The notes: generated by a model from the letters alone, not told the origin. A stretch of 64,000 nt of DNA from Adiantum capillus-veneris (GCA_014529385.2 CM043962.1:51479905-51543904); one strand, 5' to 3'. Positions 1 to 12,000 are shown, numbered from the stretch's first letter. Translations and numbers: made by a program.

Positions 1-2913
1 CCACCACATATGGGGATCTCCCCACCACCTCGTTCCACATGGAGGTGGAGGAAGATCATTTGCACAATATGGTTGAGGATCTTCTTGCACGTGAGGCGGC
101 GAATGAGTGTGAGCCCGAGTGTGCATGTGAAGAAGCCGCCCAAAAAACCAAAGATTCATTGCTAGAGGCAGCACACCGCTCTTTACGAGGGATGCTCCTA
201 CTCCATATTACGAGCGTCTATTGAGATCTTGAATATTCAAGCAATGTTTGGATGGAGCAATGTAGGGGTCGATGCACTATTGAGGTACGTTTAAGTGTAA
301 TAAGTGTTAATTGTGAGTTTTTTTCATGGTTATATGCGAGTGTTCTTTAATTATGTCATAGGCTATTAAGCAAGATGATGCCTAAAGGCAATCATCTTCC
401 AGAAAATCGAAGGAAGGCACAACAGGTGGTGACAGGGTTTGCGATGGACTATGATCGCATACATGCATGTGTCAATGATTGCATGCTATTCCGCAATGAA
501 CATGCAGGGCTTGATGCTTGCCCCGAGTGTGGAGAATCAAGGTACAAAGAGGGAATGCAAGGAAACACAATACCTCGCAAGATTCTTCGTCATTTCTCCC
601 TCATTCCCCGCATCAAGCACATGTTCAGCACCAAAGGAACAAGCGAGCTTCTTACATGGCATATGACAAATCGCTCCACCGATGGGGTTATGAGAGTGCC
701 AGTTGACTTGCCGTCATGGCAACACATTGAGCATACATGGTCGGAGTTTAGAGAAGATCCTCGTCACTTGAGGCTTGGTCTGGCTAGTGATGGGGTAAAC
801 CCATTTGGGCATCGGTCTACCTCATGGAGTACTTGGCCAGTGGTTGTTGTGAACTACAACATTCCACCATGACAGTCAACCAAGAAGGGGAACATTTTTC
901 TCTCTCTTCTAGTCCCAGGAAAACACAAGGTGAAGAACATGGATGTATATTTAGTACCTTTGATTGAAGAGCTTCAAGATCTATGGAACGGCATAGATGT
1001 TTTTGATGTATCAAGACCACTTCGTGATCGGCGCACAATGATCAAGTGTATTCTCATGTAGACCATGCATGCTTGGAGAGATTTCTAGTAAGCTTATACT
1101 TTGTGACGCTCTTTAATGTCTTTGCATTGGTCACTTATATGCGGTTATGTCTTTTGTTTTTGTAGGACTATCGACATCTGGACATAGTGCATGCCCAACT
1201 TGTGGACCCTCACTCGTGACAGAGAGACCCGCTCTACTTGGTAAGGTGATCTACCCCAATAACCATCGCTTCTTGCCGCCCACACATCGATCTTATGCTT
1301 CACCGTGCAATGGGATGGAGCCACTCCATTGGAGCATGGCCAATTGGGCAAGACATTGGAACGAGCATCACAACACATTGCCTACTCCCAATGATCCACC
1401 TAGGGGTATGTCTAGGTACTCTATTTTCTTATCACTACCCTATTGGGCTTCATTGAAAATCCAACACCTATTGGATCCAATGCATGTGTTCAAAAATGTT
1501 GGGCAAGCTATATGAGATCACATAGTAGGCAAGAAAGATTCATTGGGGGCTAGAGAGGACATGAGGGCCATAAGGAGGCTCCCTCCTTTGGCCACACCTC
1601 GCATGGGACCTCGGGGGAAGATGGTTCTTCAAAAGGCACCTTGGATTCTATCAAGGGTGGATCAAGAGCGGATGAAACAAGTCATTACATCCATCCGTAC
1701 TCCAACAGGTTATATGCGTTCGCTCAAGGGTGCCTTCACTAAAACTAAAAAAGGAGGATCCACACAACTGTATGGGCTCAAATCCCATGATTGGCACAAG
1801 ATTCTTCAGGTAATGTGTGTGTGTGTGTGTGTGTGGGGTTTAGGGTTCTGGATACTAATAAGTCTTTTTGTTTGTGCAATAGTTTGTGCTTACAATTAGC
1901 ATTAGTGGATTTGCGGACACGAAGGTAAAGGCTGCAATATTCAAGGTGGGAGAAGTTGTCAGGTATAGCACATTTGATCCTCCCTCCTAAACTTTACTTT
2001 GAAGACTAACTTTACTATGAAGATTATGAAGGGTTTTTTGGTTACAGGTTTGTGAGTTCCAAAGAAATCAAAGTTTCAACCATTCCAACAGCTCGACTTC
2101 TAGCGATTGAAGCAACTTGTGCTATTGAGGATGCATTCCCACGTTCTATCCTTGTTAGCCAAGTTCACCTATTGTTCGCTCCATCTTGTTGAGGAGATAG
2201 CCATTTGTGGTGTGGTTCACTCCAGGTGGATGTTCTTTCTTGAGAGGTTCTTAAAGACCTTGAAAGACTTTGTAAGGTTACGATCACAACCAGGGGTATT
2301 CATCGATCTTAAGCTTTAAACCTTATTAGGATTGGATTGTATTCACAACGCTTTTTATTGGTTACTTTAATCACTAATGGTTTCTTGTGTTCATGCAAGC
2401 ATGGCAGAGGGTTGGATTGTACAAGAGGCTTTTGTGTATGTCTCTCAATATCTTTTCACAATAGACCCATCATTGCCTCATTTAAAGACGGAGGAAGAGG
2501 ATCCAAAAAAACACGCAAACATTCCAAGTGGGAAAGGTTCTCTCTTGATTTTGGATAGGGAATTTCAAGCCATAGTCAACAACCATTGTCTACTCAATGC
2601 TCCCATCATGGGCAAATGGGTGGATATGTATGTAAAGGTACGTACAACAAGAGAAAGGGAGAGGGAAGCATGGAAGAGGTCACATGGCGGTAGACGAGCA
2701 CGTCCCTTTCCTAAAGAGCTTGCCAAATACCCTGATCTAATTCCAGTTGGGTGGATACACAATGCCATGACCAAGGTCAAGGCACAAGGAGAACAAATAA
2801 GCCCTAAAGAATGGGAGTACGCGCGAGGATGTCTACCAAGGGTAATATACTCAATGTGTTTAGTGTGTGTGTGTGCGAGTGTGTGTGTGGGTGTGGACGT
2901 GTGTATGTATGTC

Positions 2914-2976
<63 letters not shown>

Positions 2977-3736
2977 CTATCTTGATTGGTTTTTGCACGC
3001 CATCACATTCAACTCTATGTGGTCCGAAGGACGTCATTTTCGAACCCGCAAGATAGATGAGCGTCGAACCACTCACGATAGTGGAGTTATGGGCAACTTT
3101 GACACGACAACACAAGAGGTGAGGGAATGTGGAACAATAGAGAGGATAATCAAAGTGGATTTCAGAACATTTCACAAATATCTCTTTGACTGCCGATGGT
3201 TTGCGGGTGAGGTTAAGAGACATGATAATGGGCTCTATATAGTAGACTCCGGGCAATTCCATCGCGGGAAGACCGGCAACTTGGTGCAACCTAGTAGTTG
3301 TGAGCAGGTAAAGTCCATGTGCAACTCACTAAAACATTATATGATACATATAAAACTACATTCATGTTGTTGTTTACTCTATGACCTACAGGTGTTTTAT
3401 GTGCCTTGTATGTATCGAAGACAACTTTGGTATGTTATTCCAGTCACACCACTGAGCAGATCTATCTTTGGAGATACGAACATAGAGACTTTGGCAGATC
3501 CCACCATACCATCTCAAGAAGACGCCAATGACGATGATGCAGTTGAGGTCGAGGAGAACCAACCATTCCCAATAACCAACCATAGTGAGGAGGAGGCCGA
3601 GGATGGAGAGGATGATGATGATTCAATAGGAGAGGCTGTAGAGGATGAATCAATAGATTTATTTGTTGATTTAGCTACCATGGGGTTGGACATGGATGTA
3701 AGCACTTGTAGAGATCTCTTGGAGGATGAAAATTAA
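1..3736 (+). pseudogene. CACTA-0: decayed TNP2-type transposase gene, 5' end outside window
   Basis: This is a multi-exon En/Spm transposase gene colinear with the better copy at 13302-17030. Readable blocks are the end of exon 1 to about 284 (followed by GTACGT), the TNP2 core at about 362-1088 and 1166-1810, a DUF4218 part at about 1883-2307 and 2396-2840, a DUF4216 part at about 2983-3308, and an acidic tail at 3392-3736 rich in Glu/Asp. Conserved peptides include IHACVNDCMLFRNE, LRLGLASDGVNPFG and HLLDPMHVFKNVG. The reading is broken by a frameshift near 180 and by three stops that replace conserved tryptophans (about 870, 1060 and 1513), plus a frameshift near 2110. Introns carry TG, CT and CA microsatellites. 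It would encode the nuclear enzyme that cuts CACTA ends, but cannot now make it. No terminal inverted repeat was found downstream. Confidence 0.88.
2914..2976. repeat. (CT)n(CA)n compound microsatellite
   Basis: An uninterrupted CT run passes directly into a CA run inside an intron of the CACTA-0 transposase gene. A shorter TG run lies at about 1813-1832 in an upstream intron. Long open frames here are artefacts of the dinucleotide repeat. Confidence 0.97.
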
Positions 3737-4441
3737 TAAATATCTTTTAGATTTTGTCTTCTTTCTCTACTTATGATGTACAAAAGGGCTATTTGTTTAT
3801 GAACGCAAGACAATACAATTTTGATCATCGTTCGCTTGCCATTTCCATATGAATGCATAGTGACATAAGATTTTGAGGTGGAAACAAAATATTTTTTGAT
3901 ATAGAATCTCATGGAGTACAAATGAGTAGAGTAGGAGAATCATACCAATAGATGAGGCAAGCAAAGAGAAGAGAGGTACTAAAAATCCCAATGAGAATGA
4001 GATTTCTTACACTCCATGCAAAAAGGAGGTACCAATTTTTGAAAAGTAACAAAATAGAATAGGATTAATTATAGAAAGGGAAAAGTGGGAGAGGAATGAG
4101 CCGCCTGGATTCTTTTTCTATTGCAGTAATATGGGCGGCTATATACACGGTAATACGTGCGGTAATACTCGCGGAAAAATCTAAAAACGCGTAGACGGGG
4201 CTGCAACATACAATCTCTCTCTTTCTTGAAGCTCTCTCTCCTCTTATGCGGTAATTCTATGTGGTAACAACAACATTCTCCCATAGTGTTTTGAGAAGTA
4301 GGAAAAAATCCTGGTTTTCTCCTTGCCAATACTAAACCTTGTCCATATGATTTTCTGATCTCATTAATGTTTTCCACTATGCTTCAGCAGCCCACACGCA
4401 CAAGAAGATTTGGAAATTTTCTCATGTAAGAAAACGTCGAA
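3737..4441. other. Unassigned, AT-rich stretch after CACTA-0
   Basis: No coding region, RNA gene or transposon end could be recognised. The first part may be the 3' untranslated region of the CACTA-0 gene. A small cluster of CGGTAATA-like words lies at about 4120-4180, without clear meaning. Confidence 0.4.
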
Positions 4442-5807
4442 GCCTTTTTCAGTGTTTTTCATACAATGCATAACATCATGAGATTCTGCTTGAGAGGCAC
4501 CGGATACCTAGCTAGGTACGATTGGGAGCAGGGGACCGCCGGCTCGGTGGGCACCACATACCTGATTGGGGGCAGGGGACCCCCGGCGCCCCCACCGGGC
4601 CGGCGGTCCCCTGCCCCCAATCGTACCTAGCTAGGTATCCGATGCCTCCCTCACAGAAGCTCATGATGTTGAGGTAAGTCAGAATGTGGGAATTATTGTG
4701 AGAATTTCTCCAAAACTTCTTGTGACGCCAGTTTTCATGGCCTTTTGATACACTAAATTTGAGATATATCACATGGGAGAGCTCAAACATCACCTAGAAT
4801 ATGTGGCAGACATGCAAGTCATCAACCAAAGTTGCCATTAGCTAAATACATCGATGTCAAAAAAAAAATTGTGATTTTTTTGTGACCTACAAAAGAAGGT
4901 CCATATATCAAATCTAACCTCATACACAGCTTCATCTTAACCTATTGATTATGCCTACCCAAGCAAAATCCCAGAAAAGATCAAAATCATATGAAATGGT
5001 AAGATTCATGCTAGAAACCTATATTCGTGCTTAGAAATAAGCCCAAATCCTACCAAAATTGAACCATAGGAATATTACCTCACATGCACAAGCTGTAGGA
5101 AAAGGGAGCCTTTTCTAGTGTTTTTTCATACAATGCATAACATCATGAACTTCTGCTCTGGAGGCACCGCATACCTAGCTAGGTACGATTGGGGGCAGGG
5201 GACCCCCGGCCCCCCCGTCGGGCCGGCGGTCCCGTGCCCCCAATCGTACCTAGCTAGGTATGCTATGCCTCCCTCACAGAAGCTCATGATGTTGAGGTAA
5301 GTCAGAATGTGGGAATTATTGTGAGAATTTCTCCAAAACTTCTTGTGACGCCAGTTTTCATGGCCTTTTGATACATTGAATTTGAGATATATCACATGGG
5401 AGAGCTCAAACATCACCTAGAATATGTGGCAGACATGTAAGTCATCAACCAAAGTTGCCATTAGCCTAAATACATCGATGTCAAAAAAAAATTGTGATTT
5501 TTTTGTGACCTACAAAAGAAGGTCCATATATCAAATCTAACCTCATACACAGCTTCATCTTAACCTATTGATTATGCCTACCCAAGCAAAATCCCAGAAA
5601 AGATCAAAATCATATGAAATGGTAAGATTCATGCTAGAAACCTATATTCGTGCTTAGAAATAAGCCCAAATCCTACCAAAATTGAACGATAGGAATATTA
5701 CCTCACATGCACAAGATGTAGGAAAAGGGAGCCTTTTCTAGTGTTTTTTCATACAATGCATAACATCATGAGCTTCTGCTCTGGAGGCACCGCATACCTA
5801 GCTAGGT
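4442..5807. repeat. Tandem ~620-670 bp units with long GC-rich hairpins
   Basis: Two full units and a truncated third begin with the same word (CATACAATGCATAACATCAT) at 4460, 5127 and 5750. Each full unit starts with a foldback: arms of about 80 bp around 4472-4678 in unit 1 and 5139-5294 in unit 2. Each arm holds CCTAGCTAGGTACGATTGGG followed by a GC-rich AGGGGAC core, and its complement follows after a short loop. The remaining ~500 bp of the unit is AT-rich and nearly identical between copies. Unit 3 ends abruptly inside the left arm, after CTAGCTAGGT at 5807. It could be a foldback transposon or MITE amplified by segmental duplication, or a small-RNA-generating hairpin locus. No protein is supported. 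Confidence 0.85.
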
Positions 5808-6386
5808 TTTGGATTATAGGATTGTTTTCCAAGTTCAACGAGTTGAGACTTTGGGGCAGCTCATGTATACTTGAGTGCGGATTTTGCGTATGATTTGCTC
5901 ATGGTTTTGAGCATGTTTATGGCATGTATGGTTATTATGGTTAGATAGCCAAATACTGCCGAAACTCTGCCTGATTTTTCTTGAGAGTTCATTTGTTTAC
6001 GCGCATGGTTTGCAATCGTCTTTTGATTGCATTTGGCACTCAGTAGTTGCTTTGCCATAGTGTTTTGGCATCGCATTGTGAGAGTGTTTGCTCATCGGAT
6101 TATGTCATCTGACATACATGTGGTAATCTCTTCAGGAGGGAGATTGTTGATGATAGTTTCATCGATTACGACATAGTGCTCTTGGATTAGAGCGGGTGTT
6201 TTGGCATCATTTGAGCGGTTTTACTCACTTGTTTCGTTACATCGATCGCCATATTTGCTGATACTTCTCTTAGACAGCTTATGCCAACTTATGTTGTATT
6301 TTGACAGTACTTAGTGTATGAGTTAGCCAGGCTTTGGCTATCGTCAGTTGATGGATTTGTGCTTGGTCTTGTCACAGGTTATCGCC
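5808..6386. other. Unassigned; possible copia LTR/leader
   Basis: No gene is recognised. At 6134-6144 a purine run (AGGAGGGAGAT) precedes TGTTGATG, which resembles a polypurine tract followed by an LTR start, so this could be the LTR and leader of the copia remnant that begins at 6387. No matching second LTR and no clear primer binding site were found, so this stays tentative. Confidence 0.3.
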
Positions 6387-7310
6387 ATGGATTTGGCATG
6401 TACATCATTGTCAGGGTTTGTGCTTTTCCATACAAAGTTTGATGGTTCAAACTTTGAGCATTGGAAAGCAGTTATGCATGATGCATTGACTCAGTTGGGC
6501 CAAGTGTTGCCACTATAGGACATGGATGCTAGGCCAGAGTCAATGATTGACGATGAGTCGGAGGACTTGGATGAGCTTGCACGTTCGACGATCATGTTAC
6601 ACCTTGGTGAGTCTGTCTATCGCATTGGGTTGGATGCATGTACAACTAGAGAGTTATGGCAAAGATTGTGCAATGCTTTTGGCACAAATGAGTCTAGAGA
6701 GATGCCTACAGTCAAAGGACGATCTTGCAGACATAGAGATGTTGTGTGTTGGCATTGTGGTCATACAGGGCATGTACATAGGCATTGTTTTCGACGGATG
6801 AGACAACGTAGGAGACAACACAAGAGGGATGCTATCACTTTGAATGATGTGGCAGCAAATGTAGCGTATGTGGCTATGCATGACGAAGATGTCAACTTTG
6901 CTTTCATGTTTACTCTTGACTTTCTTATGTCAGTTTTTGACGACACATTACCTTTGCATTGGATACTAGATGTGAGTGCTAGGTTTCACGTCACGCCGAG
7001 TCGTGAGTGGTTTAGCACATATTCTAGTGGTATGCTTGGACATGTGTGTCTAGCTGATGGTTCAGTGCATGACATAGTTGGTGTAGGAGATGTCAGACTA
7101 TCGTTGTCGAGTGGTGCATCATACGTGTTGCGAGATGTACGCCATGTGCCAGGTTTGACGCAGAGCTTGATCTTTATGAGTCACTTACGAGACAATGGAT
7201 TCCAGGTAGTGCTGGATGAGCATAGTTTCCGATTGCATCGTGGACAGCTAGTCATAGCTAGAGGTGCTAGTGTTGGCACGATTCATGCGATGCGAGTATG
7301 TCATGTGTGA
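6387..7310 (+). pseudogene. Copia F gag-protease remnant
   Basis: An ATG at 6387 opens a frame whose start (KFDGSNFEHWKAVM) matches the N-terminus of Ty1/copia Gag. An in-frame TAG at 6516-6518 interrupts it and the frame resumes at 6519. It contains a complete CCHC zinc knuckle (CWHCGHTGHVHRHC, CX2CX4HX4C), which normally binds retrotransposon RNA. The aspartic protease follows, but its usual Asp-Ser-Gly is degraded (WILDVSARFHVTP). The conserved strand LRDVRHVPGL and the pre-integrase end are recognisable. Most of the capsid region before the knuckle has been deleted, so the Gag is far shorter than normal. No integrase follows. It is a dead, internally deleted element. Confidence 0.85.
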
Positions 7311-7325
7311 GACGGCATAGTTTTC

Positions 7326-7898
7326 GTGAGTACGCAACCATGTAGAGAGATGAGGCATGTCTCCTTTGCGGATAGGTTGCATGATGCTCCAGTTTGTGAG
7401 CATGTTGAGCTAGTTGTGCAGACAGTTGTGCAGCAGGGCATGTCATTTGTGGATACGATGATAGATATGGATGGCTTGAGTGCTAAGGATTCAACCGTGA
7501 TTCAGTCATTCATGGATATGCTTAGGCCAGAGGCTGATGTATGTGAGTTAGAGCTAGGCATTGCTCTTACCACACAGGGTTCAGGACAGATAGATGCTCT
7601 TGGTACGCATGTGACATGCGATGGACACGAGGATGGATTCCAAAGATCGGAGTTCGGGTGTCAGGGTGATTTCCATGAGTGGAGTTCTGAGCCAGATTTG
7701 ATTGAGATGGTCAAATTGGCAGATATTGCTAGGATTGCATCAGCATTCGAGAGTCTCATGTACGAGATACTCATCTCGAGACCCGACATTGCATTTGCAG
7801 TGGGAGCAGTTAGTCGTGCAGTGATTGACGTGGCCTTGAGCATAGGGTACTTTGCAGTGTATGGTGAGATACCTGCAGGATGTGTGCGGCTTTGGTGA
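7326..7898 (+). pseudogene. Copia F degenerate pol tail
   Basis: This frame is largely unrecognisable, but its end (SLMYEILISRPDIAFAVGAV) is the well-known junction between reverse transcriptase and RNase H of Ty1/copia Pol. Integrase and most of the reverse transcriptase are therefore missing between the protease remnant upstream and this point. The peptide before the junction has no family match that I can see. It lies directly downstream of the gag-protease remnant in the same orientation and belongs to the same element. Confidence 0.65.
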
Positions 7899-8052
7899 GG
7901 AGTATGGTGTTGATCGCTCTATACTTCCTCTACAATTAGAGCTGGATGTACACAAATTCAGTGAGCCAGTGGGCGTTGGCTGAGGTCATAGTTGTGATGG
8001 CCTTGTACAGGTTTTGTACGGTTTTCTTCTCTCTTACGGCCACATTGGCCTT

Positions 8053-8160
8053 TACGTGGGAGGTTGTTGGGGTAAAGCCCCATGTGGACGGTTAGGCTAG
8101 GTGCCCGCCCACTATACTTATTCATTATGTACATAATAGAATAAGGAGGCTCACATGTAG
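8053..8160 (+). repeat. Copia F polypurine tract and start of 3' LTR
   Basis: The purine-rich run GTGGGAGG is followed by TGTTGGGGTAAAGCCCC at 8065, the usual arrangement of a polypurine tract and the TG start of an LTR. The LTR end was not found and no second copy exists in the window. The stretch to about 8390 shows nothing else. Confidence 0.5.
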
Positions 8161-8394
8161 AGAGTGAGTTTTAGCCCCTGCAAACACAAGGTCTCCTCTT
8201 CTCCTCTTCTCCATTGTTTCACACACTCACACGCGCTCCGGCTCGCGCACTTCATTCATATAGTCAAGGCTATACTCTCTTCAATGGAACTCTCTTGCCA
8301 ATATCTTATGCTCAACCAAGTCCAATTTTTTGCGGAAAATTTGTCTTCCCTTTGCTTGGATGCGAACCTGCCTGTAGATGAACTAGTTTAAAAT

Positions 8395-8740
8395 TTGTGT
8401 GCACAACCTTGACGAGGACGACGTGCTAATTTTGATGTCTTAACCGCAGTCTTAGTGGAAATGAATCGACACATCTTTGTTAGACGGTCTACAATTACCC
8501 ATATGGCATCATGGCCACGATTTGTATTAGGTAGTCCTACAAAATCCATAAAGATACTCACTTAACTTGTGGAATCTCTAAAGGATGCACCTACCTCGAG
8601 GCACTCTGCCTTATTAACTTGGAACTATTGGAATTTTAGTACGTACTCTTGAATATCATGAAGTAAGCTTGGCCAATAAGATTGCCGTCAAACTAACGCA
8701 TACGTTGGTGGGGCTCGGGCAAACACACCCATACACAACA
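8395..8740 (-). pseudogene. Ty3/gypsy integrase fragment
   Basis: On the minus strand the reading contains SYWPSLLHDIQEYV and FQVNKAE, from the zinc-binding domain of gypsy integrase, and then FMDFVGLPNTNRGHDAIWV and IVDRLTKMCRFIST, around the first catalytic Asp. At least two stops interrupt it and the second Cys of the HHCC finger is lost. The rest of pol was not found on either side, so this is an isolated scrap. Confidence 0.8.
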
Positions 8741-9822
8741 CCCCTCTACCTCACTCTCATACAAGCATATGCTAAAGCATTGCTCTCCTGCTCTAGCATA
8801 GCGTAGGCAAGACTTTCCTCAACTTTCCCTTCAATTTGAATTGTCATGGTGAGTGCACCGTCTCTCACTCTCTCTCTTTCACAACCACAGGCTATATATC
8901 TCTATTGACCTTGCTTTACACAAAAACATCTGAGCTAAAACTAGGAGCAATATATTGAGACCAAAACAAGATCATATCTACATGGAATCATTGAACTCAA
9001 GTCGAAAAAAAATTAGGCTAAATGCTTGATGCCGTAGATGCTTTTTTGATGACGAGCAGTAGCGAGCCACCTATAACTGCAAGACGCACCTTCTCATCTG
9101 CTTGCCAATATATTGGCAAGCCTCGCTGTCAATGAGCTCGCGACTGGTTAGTGATGTCCCCTCGGCTTCTCGTCAACCAGATTAGCCCCGGCCTTCTTTC
9201 CTATAACAAGCCTCCGTCTCGATCTTTCCGGCCAGCTCTCATTCGCAACACGGCTATCTTGCACGCCCCTTGTGAGCTTGGTTTTTTTATCTTTCTCCCA
9301 GCCCTGTTGACCGCTCCCCTGTTACACACCAGCTCTTCGAACTCTGCTTGTCATGGCAGCCCCGGGCCCCTCGTCTTCAATAGCTCATGCTTAGGCTCCC
9401 CTTTGAATTAACTGGCTGCCCTTGCACTTATAATATGCAGCCCATGCGCAACCAGATGGCGCTCCTGCAAGTCGGTCACCTTCTCTGGTCGGCCCTTCTT
9501 ATGCAATTACTGGTCGACCCCTCTATTCTTTGCAATTGCCCTTGAGAGCCTCCTACTCATGAGCTTGTCAGATGGCTTTCCCCGTTCCTGTATGTAACTC
9601 GAATCCGGCCTCTCTCTATGGTGCTCCCTCCAGAATTTCTCAGGATGGCCACCTCCTGCTGCTCCTTGTGAGCTCGCTTCAGAGCTTGGACTGCAACTCT
9701 ATGGTCCACGGCCACCCCCTTCTTCGATTCAGGTACCAGGCTTGGCGTCCCTCTGTAGCTCTGATCTCATCCACCTCTCTTGGCGCCTCGCTCTTAATCA
9801 TCATCCCTTGCAGGTCTTGACC
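8741..9822. other. Unassigned; AT-rich then GC-rich
   Basis: Up to about 9050 the stretch is AT-rich with a CT microsatellite at about 8870, and nothing was recognised. From about 9130 composition shifts sharply to pyrimidine- and GC-rich DNA. Open frames there (for example 9151-9411 and 9572-9820) resemble no family known to me and look like composition artefacts. Confidence 0.4.
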
Positions 9823-10360
9823 TTGATAGAGCTCCTCTTATATTGCCTCCGACCCCCTTGGCGGCGCCCAGCTCCTGCAGCGTCCTCCCTTCTTGTTTGC
9901 TAGCTCCAGCCCCTTCTTTGTCTGAACCTCGGCCTGTGCTCCTGTAGCGTGCCCCTCATGGGCTGATAGAGCTCCTCTTATATTGCCTCCGACCCCCTTG
10001 GCGGCGCCCAGCTCCTGCAGCGTCCTCCCTTCTTGTTTGCTAGCTCCAGCCCCTTCTTTGTCTGAACCTCGGGACGCCCTCTTGCTGACTCTGGTTCTTG
10101 AGCCTCATTCTCTTTCAGAGCTCGCGGAGTTGGCCACCCCTTGATAGAGCTCCTCTTATATTGCCTCTGACCCCCTTGGCGGCGCCCAGCTCCTGCAGCG
10201 ACCTCCCTTCTTGTTTGCTAGCTCCAGCCCCTTCTTTGTCTGAACCTCGGCCTGTGCTCCTGTAGCGTGCCCCTCATGGGCTGACGCCCCCTTGCCGACT
10301 CTGGTTCTTGAGCCTCATTCTCTTTCAGAGCTCGCGGAGTTGGCCACCCCTTCCCCAGGT
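9823..10360. repeat. Direct duplications in a GC-rich island
   Basis: A unit starting TGATAGAGCTCCTCTTATAT occurs at 9823, 9963 and 10141. A second word, GACTCTGGTTCTTGAGCCTC, appears near 10085 and 10295 with the same downstream sequence. The copies differ by only a few bases, so the duplication is fairly recent. No transposon ends or coding potential were identified. The GC-rich sequence continues to about 10680. Confidence 0.85.
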
Positions 10361-10680
10361 ACGTGCAAGCTGCAGCCCGCGGCTCTGCTCTTCTCCTTTG
10401 TTATTGCCGAGCCTGGCTTCGAGAGGCCTCCCTCGTCCACTAGCTGCTCACGTTCATTCCCGTTCTGGATCTCCTCTCAGCCGTGGCGGCGGCCCACGTG
10501 CATGCCATCCCTCCATCATTGCAAGCGGCTTCCAGATTAATGCAGCCAAGCTGACTGCCCTCCTTTTGTTGAAGTGGGTGGCCTCCGAGCCTTCAACTGG
10601 GCGGCCCATGCTACCCCTCGACCTTCTGCGCCCAGCTTCTCCACGGCGGCCTTTCACGTGAAGGCCCATGCCGCCATCAT

Positions 10681-11118
10681 TGTAGACGATTCCAAAAATG
10701 TATTCCGTTCTTTCTAACTTAAAAGATCGAGCAAGAGTGGGTTCTCACCATCAATGTTGGACTCCTTTACGTCAACTTGAGTGTACTTTAAGGACTCAAT
10801 CTAAACCGTGCCAAGGTCCATCAAGCATATCAATGTAGTTCCCATTCAACATAAGCAAAATGGCATCCCACCCTCAGCCATCTTTGCAATAAGAGCGGAC
10901 AATGGATAGTGATGCCAAAGTAGACACTCCCCAGACTGATCTCTAGCAAGGGCCTCATGAACAACCCTCCTCTATTATAGGTTGGCCACTCCTCTCATGC
11001 TCAAGGCGAATCGGAGTCCTCCCTTTGCATGTAGGAAGCTCTCTGACATTTCCGCATATATGTATCTTGTATCCATTCTAGCACTTGCATAACCATATCC
11101 CTCGTGCTTGAAAGTAGA
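10681..11118. other. Unassigned, left flank of CACTA-1
   Basis: No gene or repeat was recognised. The last three bases, AGA (11116-11118), are the left copy of the CACTA-1 target duplication. Confidence 0.4.
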
Positions 11119-11139
11119 CACTACAAGAGGTTATTCATA

Positions 11140-11242
11140 TTAGCGACGTTCACACAGCGACGCTCAAAAAAAAAAATCCCGACGTCGCTATGAGCGTCGC
11201 AAATTTACTTGTAAATTTGTGACGCTCATAGCGACGCCGGCT
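11140..11242. repeat. CACTA-1 5' subterminal repeats
   Basis: Several copies, in both orientations, of the motif TAGCGACG or its complement CGTCGCTA lie just inside the left end. In En/Spm such subterminal arrays are bound by the element's small DNA-binding protein and are needed for excision; that role is inferred here from position and repetition. Confidence 0.8.
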
Positions 11243-11326
11243 GGGCTAAAAAAATAACAGAGAGCGCCCAAAAACTCAGATCTCAGATCTGAGTTTTTCG
11301 GCGCCCTCAAGCAAGGAGCAGGTAAC

Positions 11327-11360
11327 GCTCTCTCTCTGTCTCTCTCTCTCTCTCTCTTCT

Positions 11361-11398
<38 letters not shown>

Positions 11399-11469
11399 AG
11401 AGGAAGGAGAGCCAGGTATGCTCCTTCCCTCTCCTCACTCTCATGTTCCCTTCCCCTCTTTCTCTCTCC

Positions 11470-11524
<55 letters not shown>

Positions 11525-11529
11525 TGTTT

Positions 11530-11576
<47 letters not shown>

Positions 11577-11810
11577 AACATAAACAAAAATGAACACACA
11601 CATACATAAACAAAGAATGCACACACACATTGAGAGAGGAAAAGAGAGAGAGAGCATGCATAAACAAAAAACGCACACATTCAGAGAGGAAAAGAGAGAG
11701 AGAACATGCATAAACAAAAAACGCACACATTGAGAGAGGAAAAGAGAGAGAAAACATGCATAAACAAAAAAACGCACACACATTGAGAGAGAAAGAGAGA
11801 GAAACTAGTT
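11327..11810. repeat. Microsatellite and minisatellite block in CACTA-1
   Basis: CT, CA and GA runs (11327-11395, 11461-11522 and 11531-11572) are followed by about three copies of a 50-bp unit beginning GCATGCATAAACAAAAAACG at 11654, 11704 and 11754. Long open frames across this block are products of the simple repeats. Confidence 0.93.
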
Positions 11811-12000
11811 TAACGTCGTAGGAAACTAATTAAAATTAAAAGACCTAAAGATCTAGCCGACGAGGAGTTGAACTCAAGACCTATTATTCAAGAGGGAAAT
11901 GGCATAACCAATCTATCATACTTGGCATGGGTGATAGAAAGGTTATACCATTTATCTCTTTTTATTGGCACACACATCCACACACGCGCACACACACACA

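Noticed and set aside
2565-3289. Minus-strand frames of 125-135 codons over the CACTA-0 transposase
   Set aside because: They are shadows of the plus-strand transposase exons and a CA/CT microsatellite.
9151-10669. Several 70-117 codon frames in the GC-rich island as a gene
   Set aside because: There is no consistent frame across the duplicated units, no recognisable domain, and stops are rare only because of composition.
10900-11118. Possible exon on the minus strand left of CACTA-1 continuing the acidic gene
   Set aside because: The peptide has stops and no recognisable domain or splice border, so it cannot be supported.
11188-11783. 197-codon and 84-codon minus frames rich in Cys-Val and Leu-Ser
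   Set aside because: They are pure translations of CT, CA and 50-bp repeats.
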